Below, piece by piece: positions 1 through 8,852 of a DNA stretch of 64,000 bases. The notes beneath the pieces were generated by a model. It ran no database searches, was not told the origin of the DNA, and worked only from the letters and a program-made list of their open reading frames with translations. The stretch's first letter is position 1, and each line of letters opens with the position of its first letter. A program made the position numbers and the translations under genes. This DNA comes from Lachnospiraceae bacterium. GTDB lineage: Bacteria; Bacillota; Clostridia; Lachnospirales; Lachnospiraceae. The stretch spans positions 1-64,000 of the forward strand of contig JAFQCM010000037.1 of NCBI GenBank assembly GCA_017399445.1. Direction: 5' to 3'.

Positions 1-76
1 GGTGTATAATATCAATAGAGTCATATGTTGTTCCGTCCTGGAGCTGCGTAGGACTCGTAATATTAACAAAAGTGTT

Positions 77-107
77 GCACTTGCAGTTTAGCAGGTGCGA
101 TTTTTTT
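77..107 (+). terminator. possible intrinsic terminator at the window edge
   Basis: An 8-bp stem (77-84 with 91-98, one G-U pair) and a 6-nt loop are followed by a run of seven T. It would end a + strand transcript entering from the left, but no clear + strand gene reaches it. The remainder of 1-311 holds no gene I can support. On the minus strand a short open stretch at about 1-140 has coding-like composition but no start codon, so it may be a gene fragment. Confidence 0.35.
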
Positions 108-223
108 GTTGTTTTCTTGATACACTCAAATATGTTGACTCCAACTCAAATCATATGCGTACTTCCAAACCACATGCTCCATGTTATTGTTACCCACCAA
201 ATATAAGTAAGCAATTCAAAACA

Positions 224-271
224 AGGCGTATGGCTATCACACCAAATACATGCTACAATAGCCATACGCCT
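224..271 (-). terminator. stem-loop downstream of the Fic gene
   Basis: Positions 224-237 and 258-271 form a perfect 14-bp inverted repeat around a 20-nt loop. It lies 41 nt beyond the Fic stop codon. On the minus strand it is followed by a short T-rich stretch with interruptions, so it probably ends the Fic transcript, though the U-tract is not ideal. It could also serve the opposite strand. Confidence 0.6.
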
Positions 272-311
272 ATTTCTTTAGGTGAACTTTTGATACTTTG
301 GAAATCGCTTT

Positions 312-1202
312 TTAATAAGCAATCCTAAAATAATCCAAATACGCTTTATACTTATCTTGTGCTGTCAGACAGGTATCTGTCAAATAACCTTTTTCATTGT
401 TCCATTCTTTTAATCCACGGTAATAGAACATTTTCAGATTATCCTCGATGATGAACGGAACAATATTATATTTCAGACATTCTTTGAACATAATCAATCT
501 GCCCACACGACCGTTACCGTCCTGGAACGGATGGATTCGCTCAAACTTCACATGGAAATCAAGAATATCTTCAAAAGTCTTTTCTTCTTTTCCATTATAC
601 TCTGTCAGCAGAGCTTTCATCATATCGACAACTTCTTCCGGAAGCGCAGTATCAATACCACCGACTTCATTCGGCATCTTTTTATAATCGCCTACAGCAA
701 ACCAATCTTTTCTAGAATCACTGGTTCCATTCTTCAGTATCATATGAAGCTCCTTAATGAATTTATCTGTCAGCGCTGCTCTTGCATTGTCAATAATCAT
801 ATCAATACAACGGAAGTGATTCGCTGTTTCAATCACATCGTCAACATTCAGTATTTCTTTTCCTACACCGATGGTGTTGGTTTCAAAAATATATCTGGTC
901 TGATCATGGGTCAGACGGCTGCCTTCGATATGATTGGAGTTGTATGTTAAATCAATCTGTGTTTTATGATAAATACCACCAGAATATTTACTTGTCTTCT
1001 GTTCCTGCAAAATATCCAACAATGTAATCGGCTGTTCTTTCTTCTTGTTAGAACGCTCTGGTTTTTCCGCATTTTCAGGAATATTCCAAGTCTTACCGGT
1101 AAGAAATGCACCGTTTACTCGTCCCTGAGCACAGTAATTTCTAACACTTCGTTCCGAAACATTCCATTTTTTCGCTATTTCAGTAACTGAAAGGTATCGC
1201 AT
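312..1202 (-). CDS. Fic-domain protein with N-terminal DNA-binding-like domain
   Basis: A 296-residue protein with the full Fic motif HPFQDGNGRVGR at residues 224-235, where the His and the phosphate-binding Gly/Asn/Arg residues are intact. Fic enzymes usually transfer AMP from ATP to a target protein. The inhibitory helix motif SNHIEG (89-94) fits the S/T-x-x-x-E-G/N consensus, so this is a class II (N-terminally autoinhibited) Fic protein. Residues 1-45 look like a MerR-type or excisionase-like helix-turn-helix. The start is supported by GGAGGAG five bases upstream. It is a single gene in an accessory patch with a stem-loop after it. The target is unknown; a role in stress or phage response is only an inference. 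Confidence 0.9.
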   Translation of the reverse strand: MRYLSVTEIAKKWNVSERSVRNYCAQGRVNGAFLTGKTWNIPENAEKPERSNKKKEQPITLLDILQEQKTSKYSGGIYHKTQIDLTYNSNHIEGSRLTHDQTRYIFETNTIGVGKEILNVDDVIETANHFRCIDMIIDNARAALTDKFIKELHMILKNGTSDSRKDWFAVGDYKKMPNEVGGIDTALPEEVVDMMKALLTEYNGKEEKTFEDILDFHVKFERIHPFQDGNGRVGRLIMFKECLKYNIVPFIIEDNLKMFYYRGLKEWNNEKGYLTDTCLTAQDKYKAYLDYFRIAY

Positions 1203-1255
1203 CTGCTCTCCTCCATCTCTATCCTCAATTATAACAATCCCTTTTTACCAAATGC

Positions 1256-2344
1256 TTATCTTTGATAATCTTCGCCAAGAACAACTTCAATATAATCGTC
1301 TCCTATTGGCAAAGCATTCTTTCTGCTATCTGTTTTCTCTAATATCATTTGATAAGATAATTCTTTATTGCTTAACATTGTGTAAATAATGTCCAATGTT
1401 TCATATCCTTTTCCTACATAAAAATTAATCGTATCAATTAAGTTATCTACATAAAAATGCAGATTTTGTACAACCAAATCTATATATGGAAAATGAGAAC
1501 CATCATGCACAATCATATTTCTATTTCTATAAATACGCATTATTTGCCATTCCAAACGTTTACGATGATTAGCAAGGACTTTTTTCAATTCATTTCTATT
1601 AGAAAATTGTTTTGCATAATGTTCTATTCTATATCGTAAAAGAGGATAATTAGGCAAATCGTTTATCAAATCTATCTTATTCTGCTCAAACTCCTGCAAT
1701 ACTAGCAATGCAGCCATTCTCTCTATATCATTATTTCCTTTTGTAATCTTTTCCAAATCTGATTCAATGCTTAAGCAACAATGTTTTAGATCAACCAGAA
1801 GCTGTTCAAGCAACGATTTAACATATGAAGTATTTTGAACAGTTGTAATCGTATTACTAATCTGTGTTATTTTGCTATAGCTATATCTTTTATCCACTTC
1901 TACCAAAACTTCTACAATTGTCCATAAATTTAATAATTGATTACTAATATTAATCGATTCCATTGCAGATGAGTGTAAGTTTATCGCATTAAGCATTTTC
2001 TCTCCGATTATAGGAAAACTCTGAAGCATCTCTCCAATACTTTTATAGATTTGTTCCTCTGATTTTGTCCCACCTCGTGACAAAACTGTTACTGGCTTTG
2101 ATAATACATAATCCTTCTCATTATCCAAATCTGTAACAATGGTCTGCTTAGTATAAAATGCTTTACTAACATGACTATTATACTGTTTCAATGATACATA
2201 CAAACTAATCAATTCACATACTTTATCCCTAGCACTTTGCGGATCCAAGGCATCTATTTCTATTTTTGCCAACCAGCGGCATGAATTACCAAACAATTTA
2301 TCCATATTATCTATAATTTCCACACCACGAAAATGACTCAACAA
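1256..2344 (-). pseudogene. C-terminal part of a frameshifted HEPN-like protein
   Basis: A 362-codon frame beginning at a TTG with no ribosome site. I do not recognise the family. It is mostly helical, and near the end (residues 275-280) it has Arg-Asn-Met-Ile-Val-His, an R-x4-H motif of the kind found in HEPN nucleases. The frame continues smoothly upstream of the TTG into the preceding frame if one base is gained in a run of six A (2360-2365), which would join it to the N-terminal part at 2350-3056 as one protein of about 600 residues. The run also reads A-AAA-AAG, the classical -1 slippery heptamer, so programmed slippage cannot be excluded. HEPN proteins of this size are often defence or abortive-infection effectors; that role is inferred. 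Confidence 0.55.
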
Positions 2345-2349
2345 TTTTT

Positions 2350-3056
2350 TTACATCAGCTTTTTTAACAGCAAAGTTACACTATATTTGTGTTCCTCAAA
2401 AGAAAACATGTTCCAAAAATACTCTATTTCGATTGAAACATCTTCTATCTTTTGTACCTCAGAATAATATCTTTCTTTAATTTTCGAATATATATATTCT
2501 TGACTATATCCTCGATTTATTAATTCTGTAAGCAAAAGTCTGCTTAATCCAGATAATCTTTGTTCATCATCAATTTCAAAAGTCTCTTTTTCTAAAATAA
2601 TCTCTATTTCTTTTTTCAATGTTTGCAAATATCTGTCATCTATGGTCATATCATTAACAAGAAACTGTAATGCTTTTTGAATAACTTTTAATGATATCTC
2701 AGAACCTTGGTCTTTATTCAAATTCGAACATTCTCTCAAATATTCTCCCCTATCATTTTTACTATAAAAAAGACGATTGAAATCTGTACCATATAACTTC
2801 TCTGCCACCTTGTCATTAGCTAGCATTGCCGCTAATTCTTCATATAATGGTCTCATATTGCCCTTGTCTATAACATCATTTTCTATCTTGTCTATAGTTT
2901 GAAGTATTTCTATACACAAGAAATAAAATTCAATGTGGGAACTTTATAAGAATCATGCCCATAAGGAAACAGCATTTCCTCTACACTTTGAACCAGAAAC
3001 AAAAATGGAGTTGTCTTAGAGTTTATAGTCCAATTTTCAAAGGAATACGCTTTCAT
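2350..3056 (-). pseudogene. N-terminal part of the same HEPN-like protein, with an internal frameshift
   Basis: The likely start is the ATG at 3056, preceded by AAAGGA at a spacing of six. It opens 48 codons that stop at 2910. A second frame that opens at about 2944 then continues for about 190 codons to 2350. The junction between 2944 and 2910 is therefore a probable indel. The downstream piece at 1256-2344 follows after a second frame change. I see no known domain in this part. Two frame changes in one gene suggest decay or sequence error; the strong ribosome site suggests that it was a real gene. Confidence 0.5.
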
Positions 3057-3220
3057 ATTTAGTCCTTTCACACTTAACGTTCATCTAGCTTCTATTAATT
3101 AGAGTATCACATTATCGGCAATTTTACAACAACTTCTGCTTTTAATCCTAGTCATTTTTTGCCGTTTCCGGCACTATTTATTTTCATGGTTATCACAGAG
3201 AAACTATTTTATTATAATAT

Positions 3221-3267
3221 ACAAAATAAAAATGGCATCCCAACAGAAATATTTATCAGAACGCCAT
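3221..3267 (-). terminator. possible terminator after the truncated gene at 3286-3501
   Basis: ATGGC (3232-3236) and GCCAT (3263-3267) pair, with partial pairing inside the loop, and the minus strand then runs into a T-rich stretch (3221-3231). It lies 19 nt past the stop codon of the 3286-3501 gene. The stem is imperfect. Confidence 0.35.
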
Positions 3268-3285
3268 CTATGAATTTGAGCTTTA

Positions 3286-3501
3286 TTAAATTTTTCTTCC
3301 TGCAAAAGTGGTAAACTTCACCTCCTTTTCGCCGGAAACTCCCATTTTACAGTCCTTTTTTAATTCCGGAAAATATTCTGATTTCAAAAATCTAAAGAAC
3401 TTATCTGCTGAATAAGCGTACAAACGCGATAGCAAAAGCATCGTATTTGCTGTAACCACATTTTCTTTTTCATGATATCTCTGAAAATAATGTATCTTCA
3501 T
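3286..3501 (-). pseudogene. truncated nuclease-like protein (N-terminal remnant)
   Basis: A 71-residue frame. Residues 1-46, beginning MKIHYFQRYHEKEN, resemble from memory the start of larger PD-(D/E)XK-type proteins found in Clostridia; no catalytic motif is present here. The last 20 or so residues look like a different segment joined on, so an internal deletion is likely. GAGGG lies seven bases before the ATG and overlaps the end of the upstream gene, which points to co-transcription with it. The family call is tentative. Confidence 0.45.
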
Positions 3502-3504
3502 AAA

Positions 3505-3936
3505 CTAACCCTCTTCTTCATAATCTTCCGATGTAAGTAAAACCGCCGGAGTATATTCACATTCTGGAACCATACTTTTAATTATTTTAAATAGATCTTC
3601 GAAATAATCACCTGGCACCCAATATATTTCCTTGAACTTAGTTTTATCTGAATATGTAATATTGAACTCTATTCCACCAATATCCGTACAGAATACGTCA
3701 ATACCTCTTTCTATGATTTCTGAAAGCATAGATACAATTTCGCCATACTTTATTTTGAATAGAGGGCTATTTGTTTTGTAACTCCATTTCCTCTTAGAAT
3801 TTCTTTCTGTTTCAATAGCAGGAACATATTCATAAGATATTGATTCCGATGTAATGGTCACTTTATCATTAAAAGCCTCATCGATACAACAATATCCCCA
3901 CGCGCCTTTTATCACTATTCGAATTATATCTGCCAT
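3505..3936 (-). CDS. hypothetical protein, 143 residues
   Basis: The start at 3936 is chosen because GAGGAGGTG lies just upstream; a longer reading from 3951 would run through that ribosome site. No family is recognised. The protein is an acidic alpha/beta type with several aromatic residues, no membrane segment and no signal peptide, ending in a Glu-rich tail. It sits between two decayed genes in the same orientation, 3 nt from the next one. Small acidic proteins in such places are sometimes immunity proteins, but nothing here proves that. Confidence 0.6.
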   Translation of the reverse strand: MADIIRIVIKGAWGYCCIDEAFNDKVTITSESISYEYVPAIETERNSKRKWSYKTNSPLFKIKYGEIVSMLSEIIERGIDVFCTDIGGIEFNITYSDKTKFKEIYWVPGDYFEDLFKIIKSMVPECEYTPAVLLTSEDYEEEG

Positions 3937-3957
3937 GCTACACCTCCTCAATATTAT

Positions 3958-4275
3958 CTATATCAATTCTTCAATTTTTGATATAAGTGTAATATCCGCT
4001 GGCAACCACTGAATACCAAAAAGAGTATCCTTTGTAAGCCACTTCACTGCTTCATCTTCATTAAATGTGTGCACTTCTTCATTCTGTAATGACTCTTTTT
4101 GCTGCCTGTTCTCCATTTTTCTTAAATCTTCCACGAAATTTTGATACATCTTATCGGAAACAAGAGCAAGTTCTATTTTAGAGCCTTCTGTCCATTGGTG
4201 TTCGAAAAGTACGTTTTTTGCTACGGGCATGGCATATATTCTATTTACAACGTCCATTTCCTTTGGGCATTTCAT
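3958..4275 (-). pseudogene. C-terminal piece of a disrupted hypothetical gene
   Basis: A 105-codon frame with an ATG but no ribosome site. It matches, in frame, the continuation of a coding-like stretch at about 4350-4560 once a 64-66-nt duplication-like insert is removed. Both sides share the sequence ATTTTGTTCCAAG followed by an AT repeat. The restored product would read ...ENADFVPSIY-MKCPKEMDVV... . The function is unknown. The reading frame at 4561-4761 is in the same phase as 4350-4560, separated only by a TAA, so it may be the start of the same gene. Confidence 0.45.
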
Positions 4276-4363
4276 ATATATATGCTTGGAACAAAATCCC
4301 TAACACGATACATGGCGGGTGTAGTTTTGACAATATTTCATATATATACTTGGAACAAAATCC
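4269..4363. repeat. imperfect direct repeat that interrupts a gene
   Basis: Two copies of a roughly 29-nt unit (AT-repeat followed by CTTGGAACAAAATCC) lie at 4271-4299 and 4337-4363, offset by 64-66 nt. Both fall inside a decayed reading frame on the minus strand. The offset is not a multiple of three, so the second copy shifts the frame. It looks like a local duplication or replication slippage scar. Confidence 0.6.
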
Positions 4364-4560
4364 GCATTTTCGATTCTCCATCTTGCATAACCACTAGAAA
4401 ATGTTTTATGTACTGGCATCTTGATTTGTGCAAATTCTTCTCCCAGCATTTCCTCATCCTTGTAATACATGGCTATAATCAGATTAGTTCCTATAACAAA
4501 CGGATTGTAATCATTTTTCGTAAGTCCTAATTCGTAAGGATATACTCTTTCTATGATATT

Positions 4561-4761
4561 TTATGCACCGCAGACAAAGCTTGTACGCACTGGAAAAAAT
4601 GCATCACAATGGTCGTAACCCCCAAATGTTCCCGGGATTAACTGGTATAACATTTCCTGGATGATTCTTTTCTTTTTATTGTGTGCTACCACATTTACAA
4701 TAGATGCTTGAAATTCTGCTAATTTTTCTTCTAGATATTTTCCTTTATCCATATTCATCAC
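4561..4761 (-). pseudogene. N-terminal piece of a disrupted hypothetical gene
   Basis: A 66-codon frame that overlaps the mgsA stop codon by a few bases, so it was probably translated coupled to mgsA. It begins with a Lys/Glu-rich helix and ends ...RTSFVCGA. Immediately after its TAA the same phase continues open for about 90 codons (to about 4290), which suggests an in-frame nonsense mutation in a once longer gene that also included 3958-4275. The family is not recognised. Confidence 0.4.
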
Positions 4762-5216
4762 GTATAATCTTCAACAGTATTCTTAAAATTCTCAATCTGA
4801 TGCGAATATTCTTCATCCATTAATGAAGATCGAATCAAAAAATCTGCTGTAGCAATATTATTTGCCATTGGAATATCATATACCTGTGCAATACGAAGAA
4901 GTGCTTTTACATCAGGATCGTGTGGTTGTGCTGCCAGTGGATCAGAAAAGAAAATTACCATATCAATGTTTCCTTCTACTATCTTTGCTCCTATCTGTTG
5001 ATCACCACCTAAAGGACCACTATTATATCCTTTTACCTGTATTCCCACATGTTCTGTTATCATTCTTGCGGTTGTACCTGTTCCTGAAAGTTTATGTTTT
5101 TGCAGGATATCCTTATTGGCTTCACACCATTTAAGCATTTCCTGCTTTTTCCCATCATGTGCAATAAGAGCAATATTCTTTTGTTTTTTAATTGTCATAT
5201 TCAAATATTCAAGCAT
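4758..5216 (-). CDS. mgsA: methylglyoxal synthase
   Basis: Converts dihydroxyacetone phosphate to methylglyoxal and phosphate, a bypass of lower glycolysis used when sugar phosphates pile up. The 152-residue length fits the family. Typical segments are seen in order: ALIAHDGKK near the N-terminus, GTGTTAR, the glycine-rich SGPLGGDQQIGAKI, and DPLAAQPHDPDVKALLR, which supplies the catalytic Asp and phosphate contacts. The start at 5216 is chosen for the GGAGG seven bases upstream; the codons before it span that site. Its position next to the galactose locus makes physiological sense, because rapid galactose use can cause sugar-phosphate stress; that link is inferred. Confidence 0.93.
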   Translation of the reverse strand: MLEYLNMTIKKQKNIALIAHDGKKQEMLKWCEANKDILQKHKLSGTGTTARMITEHVGIQVKGYNSGPLGGDQQIGAKIVEGNIDMVIFFSDPLAAQPHDPDVKALLRIAQVYDIPMANNIATADFLIRSSLMDEEYSHQIENFKNTVEDYT

Positions 5217-5302
5217 ATATTTTCCTCCCATTTTTCCTTCTACTTACTCAACATTTTTCACTCATTTATTATCATTCCTTAAAACACCCTGGAACATCCT
5301 AA

Positions 5303-6361
5303 TTACTCTACCTCAAATTGATAAACTGTTCTGGATTGAAACACTTCATCCCCCGGTAATATACAACTTGGAAAACTTGCTTCCTTACAGGAATTAGGAT
5401 AAAACTGTGTTTCAAAGCATATACCACTTCTCTTTATATATATGGCACCAGCCTTTCCTGTTTGTCCATTTAAGAAATTACCAGAGTATACTTGTAATCC
5501 ACATAAATCAGAGAATACTGCCATTGTAATACCACTATCAGCAGCATATAATTTAGCAACTTTTTTTAACTTTCTATCATTCGAAAACACATAATTATGG
5601 TCATACCCTCCGGCAATTATAAGTGGCAAATAATCAGAATCAATATCTTTTCCAATTTCTTTTCTATATTGGAAATCCATTGGTGTTTTTGTTACATTAA
5701 TAATTTCTCCTGTGGGAATCAGATTTCTATCAATATTCAAAACTTTGTCTGAATATATTTCCATTTCATGTTGTAAAATTGTACCACTATTATGTCCATC
5801 CAAATTAAAATAACTATGATTTGTGGGATTAACTATTGTCATTTTATCACATACCATCTCATAATCAATAATAAATTCGTTCTTCTCTGTAAGCATATAT
5901 CGGATTTTTTGTTCTAAATTGCCTGGCAGCCCCTGCTCCATGTGTGGACTATTTCTGGAAAATTCCACAAAACTTCCTTCCTCATTTTGCCCAAATTGGG
6001 AACGATAAAACTTGTAATGTGATCTATCAAACCCACTATGAAGATTGTTTCCATTATTATTTGCATCCACCACATATTCTTTGCCCTCTATGGTAACTTT
6101 AGCACCTTCAATACGATTCGCATTTCTGCCAATATACGCACCGAGACCTATATCATTATTATAGTAATCTTTCAAATTTTCAAATCCAAGCACAACATCT
6201 CTTATACTGTCCCGCTTATCAGGAACCAAAATTGACAATACCAACGCTCCAAAATCAGAAACTTCAACACACATGCCTTTACTATTTTCTAATATAAATC
6301 TGCTTGCTTTTTCGCCATCTTTCGTTACTCCAAAACTTTTTCGTTTCAACATTTCAATCAT
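5303..6361 (-). CDS. galM: aldose 1-epimerase (mutarotase)
   Basis: Interconverts alpha and beta anomers of galactose or glucose, supplying alpha-galactose to galactokinase. The 352-residue length fits. Family landmarks are GRNANRIEGAK, the substrate His in NNGNNLHSG, the catalytic His in NPTNHSYFNL, and the catalytic base Glu in GICFETQFYPNS near the end. The start overlaps the stop of the upstream AraC gene by 8 nt, so the two are translated together. It is separated from galT, galE and galK by the AraC gene and an intergenic gap. ATG codons at 6361 and 6352 are both possible starts. Confidence 0.93.
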   Translation of the reverse strand: MIEMLKRKSFGVTKDGEKASRFILENSKGMCVEVSDFGALVLSILVPDKRDSIRDVVLGFENLKDYYNNDIGLGAYIGRNANRIEGAKVTIEGKEYVVDANNNGNNLHSGFDRSHYKFYRSQFGQNEEGSFVEFSRNSPHMEQGLPGNLEQKIRYMLTEKNEFIIDYEMVCDKMTIVNPTNHSYFNLDGHNSGTILQHEMEIYSDKVLNIDRNLIPTGEIINVTKTPMDFQYRKEIGKDIDSDYLPLIIAGGYDHNYVFSNDRKLKKVAKLYAADSGITMAVFSDLCGLQVYSGNFLNGQTGKAGAIYIKRSGICFETQFYPNSCKEASFPSCILPGDEVFQSRTVYQFEVE

Positions 6362-7160
6362 CTTCCCTTTTATATTTACAACTTCTATTACGATAATCCC
6401 TAGGTGTCATTTTATACCTTTCCTTGAAAACCCGATTAAAAGTTCTTTGGCTCTCAAATCCACAATCCAAGCATATGTTTGTGATGGACTCCTGCGTATT
6501 TTCCAAAACAGAGGTCGCATAATTTAATCTAACACCATTCACATATTGGCTAAAATTACAATGAAATGTTTTAGAAAACATTCTGGATAATACATATTTA
6601 CTGACACCCAAATCACAAGCCATTTTATCAAGACAAATTTCTTCCCTAAATTTTTTTGCAACATATTCTACTGCATTATAAATTATATCGTTTCCACCAA
6701 CCGTTTCCTTTTCAACCATTTTCATTTCCGAAAATACATGTGCTAAAATAATCTGGACATATGCTTGAACTAACATATCATTATATTCTTTGAAATCTGC
6801 CAATCTTATCATTGCATTTACTATATCCGGATGCACATTTTCCTTGCAAATTACAGGCAATTGGGGACTATATTTTTGTAATCCATCAACATAGGACGGA
6901 AACAAAGTCTGTTCTGCAAATAAATACATCACCTTGTTTTCCCCCCCGCCGAATACTTGATAATGGTGAATTACATTTGGAAATACTATTGCAAAATCCC
7001 CTGTGTTCATATGATGAAGTTCTTGCCCAACACCTAACTCAACCGTTCCTTCTGTTACATAAATAATTTCCATCGCTTCATGTAAATGTGGTGGAACATG
7101 GGTGGAACTCTTCCATTCTACTGTAATTTTATTGCTTCTATTCTCATATGTTAATAACAT
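6354..7160 (-). CDS. AraC-family regulator with cupin sensor domain, upstream of galM
   Basis: A 268-residue transcription factor. An N-terminal cupin sensing domain (about 1-100, with the HLHEAMEIIYVTEG segment) is followed by a C-terminal double helix-turn-helix (about 165-268, including SRMFSKTFHCNFSQY and CGFESQRTFNRVFKERY). The start at 7160 has GGAG upstream; the next in-frame start at 7184 is a TTG without a site. It overlaps galM, so it probably controls galactose or lactose genes in response to a sugar. The divergent gap 7161-7273 would hold its operator. Confidence 0.88.
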   Translation of the reverse strand: MLLTYENRSNKITVEWKSSTHVPPHLHEAMEIIYVTEGTVELGVGQELHHMNTGDFAIVFPNVIHHYQVFGGGENKVMYLFAEQTLFPSYVDGLQKYSPQLPVICKENVHPDIVNAMIRLADFKEYNDMLVQAYVQIILAHVFSEMKMVEKETVGGNDIIYNAVEYVAKKFREEICLDKMACDLGVSKYVLSRMFSKTFHCNFSQYVNGVRLNYATSVLENTQESITNICLDCGFESQRTFNRVFKERYKMTPRDYRNRSCKYKREDD

Positions 7161-7273
7161 GAAAACAACTCCTATTCTATGCAAAAAATGACCACTTTTT
7201 AATCATTTATGGCAAGTAATTAATTAACATCTGCTATATACTTAAATCACAAAATAACAAGGAGGAGCTGGTC

Positions 7274-7354
7274 ATGATGAACAAATTAGCAAAGTTTTTT
7301 TATGAAGTAATATTTTTCTATGCTGACTACTATAAGTGCAACCATCCAATGTAA
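7274..7354 (+). CDS. candidate 26-residue small protein facing galT
   Basis: A short + strand frame: ATG-ATG-AAC... to TAA, giving a peptide with a Lys-containing start, a Phe/Tyr-rich middle and an end of KCNHPM. It is preceded by AAGGAGGAGC, one of the best ribosome sites in the window, five bases before the ATG. It is divergent from the AraC gene and its stop touches the galT stop from the other strand. A TATACT lies at about 7231-7236 but I see no good -35 box. The aromatic, weakly hydrophobic middle could associate with membrane. The family is not recognised. Confidence 0.5.
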   Translation: MMNKLAKFFYEVIFFYADYYKCNHPM

Positions 7355-8836
7355 TTACAAAACAGAAAGAAAACGCTTGAAGGCAGTCTTTCCATCTTCC
7401 GTACGTTTGTATACACCAGAACATTCAAGAACCTTTATAAACACATTAGCAGTTTCTTTTTGAAGAATAGTGTTGATATTGGCAGATGTAATGTCATAAT
7501 CATCTCTCCATTCATCAACCCAATCAGCATGTTTTTCAATATTTGCATCTGCTCGAATATCCTTTCCTTCAACAAGTGCATCTGCTAATATACTCATTTC
7601 TTTTTGAAGTCTTGCCGGTAAAACAGCTAATCCCATAACTTCAATTAACCCTATATTTTCTTTTTTTATGTGATGTAATTTTTCTTCCGGGTGATAAACG
7701 CCCCATGGACTTTTCTCTGTAGTAATATTATTTCTAAGAACTAAGTCCATTTCAAATAACTCCCCATTCCTACGTGCAATTGGTGTGATTGTATTATGAG
7801 GTACGCCTTCTGTTTCGCTTAAAATAAAAGCCTCTTCATCTGTATAAATACGCCAAGCATTTAAAATATGATTTGAAGCATCTGCCAAACGCTCTGCATT
7901 ACTACTTTGCAATCTAATAACTGACATAGGCCATTTCACAATACCTGCCCTCACATCCTCAAACTCTTTTATATCAAACATATACTCATATGGTGCTTTT
8001 GCCATGGCAAATGTATATGCTCCACCCTGAAAATGATCGTGACTTAAAATTGAACCACCAACAATTGGTAAATCTGCATTAGAACCGATCGTATAATGTG
8101 GAAATTGTTTCACAAAATCCAATAACTTTATAAATACATTTTTATCTATTTTCATAGGAATATGTTCTGCATTAAACACGATACAATGTTCATTGTAATA
8201 TACATATGGTGAATATTGCATAAAATAATCTTGCCCTGCCAGTTTAAGTGGAATAATTCTATGATTTTGTCTGGCTGGATGTGAAATATGACCTGCATAT
8301 CCTTCGTTCTCTTCACAAAGTAAACACTTTGGATAATCATTCTTTTTTTGATTTGCAGCCTTAGCAATATCTCTTGGATCTTTCTCCGGTTTTGACAAAT
8401 TAATCGTAATATCTATCTTTCCATACTCCGTATTAGAATTCCATTTTTCATCTTTTATTATTCTGTCTTTTCTAATGTAATTTGTGTCCTGACTAAACTT
8501 GTAATAAAAATCTGTAGCATTTTTAGGATTTTTAGCATACAATTCCTTAAATTTGTTTCTAACAACAGCTGGAGCAGGTGTTAATGCTCCCATTATCTTT
8601 GTATCAAATAAATCCCTGTTTGTAATAGTATCTTCCTCAATTAAGCCTATTTGTAATGCACAATCCGTCATATCTGAAAGAATACTATGTAAAGGTCTAA
8701 CCCGTTCATCATTCCAAGCAAACTCTTTTTTATGAAACAATTCCAAAAGCTTATTAATCACATACACCTTATCATCAACATCCACCAGTCCCGTTTCTAG
8801 ACCATAACTTACCAATTCAGATATTAGTTTGTCCAT
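7355..8836 (-). CDS. galT: UDP-glucose--hexose-1-phosphate uridylyltransferase (family II)
   Basis: Exchanges UMP between UDP-glucose and galactose 1-phosphate in the Leloir pathway. The protein of about 493 residues is the long, Firmicute-type family II GalT. Seen in order are an N-terminal helical region, HPARQNHRIIPL, and the active-site block GGSILSHDHFQGGAY with the His-x-His-Phe-Gln nucleotide-transfer motif. AAAGGAGG sits before two close ATGs at 8842 and 8836; the second gives the better spacing. It follows galE by 16 nt and is the last gene of the galK-galE-galT run. Confidence 0.95.
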   Translation of the reverse strand: MDKLISELVSYGLETGLVDVDDKVYVINKLLELFHKKEFAWNDERVRPLHSILSDMTDCALQIGLIEEDTITNRDLFDTKIMGALTPAPAVVRNKFKELYAKNPKNATDFYYKFSQDTNYIRKDRIIKDEKWNSNTEYGKIDITINLSKPEKDPRDIAKAANQKKNDYPKCLLCEENEGYAGHISHPARQNHRIIPLKLAGQDYFMQYSPYVYYNEHCIVFNAEHIPMKIDKNVFIKLLDFVKQFPHYTIGSNADLPIVGGSILSHDHFQGGAYTFAMAKAPYEYMFDIKEFEDVRAGIVKWPMSVIRLQSSNAERLADASNHILNAWRIYTDEEAFILSETEGVPHNTITPIARRNGELFEMDLVLRNNITTEKSPWGVYHPEEKLHHIKKENIGLIEVMGLAVLPARLQKEMSILADALVEGKDIRADANIEKHADWVDEWRDDYDITSANINTILQKETANVFIKVLECSGVYKRTEDGKTAFKRFLSVL

Positions 8837-8852
8837 TTTCATAAACCTCCTT

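Noticed and set aside
1..140. A minus-strand gene end at the left edge
   Set aside because: The open stretch has no start codon, meets a stop at about 140, and matches no family I recognise.
2359..2365. Programmed -1 frameshifting as a firm call at A-AAA-AAG
   Set aside because: The same gene has another frame break without a slippery site, so decay or sequence error is at least as likely; kept only as a hypothesis.
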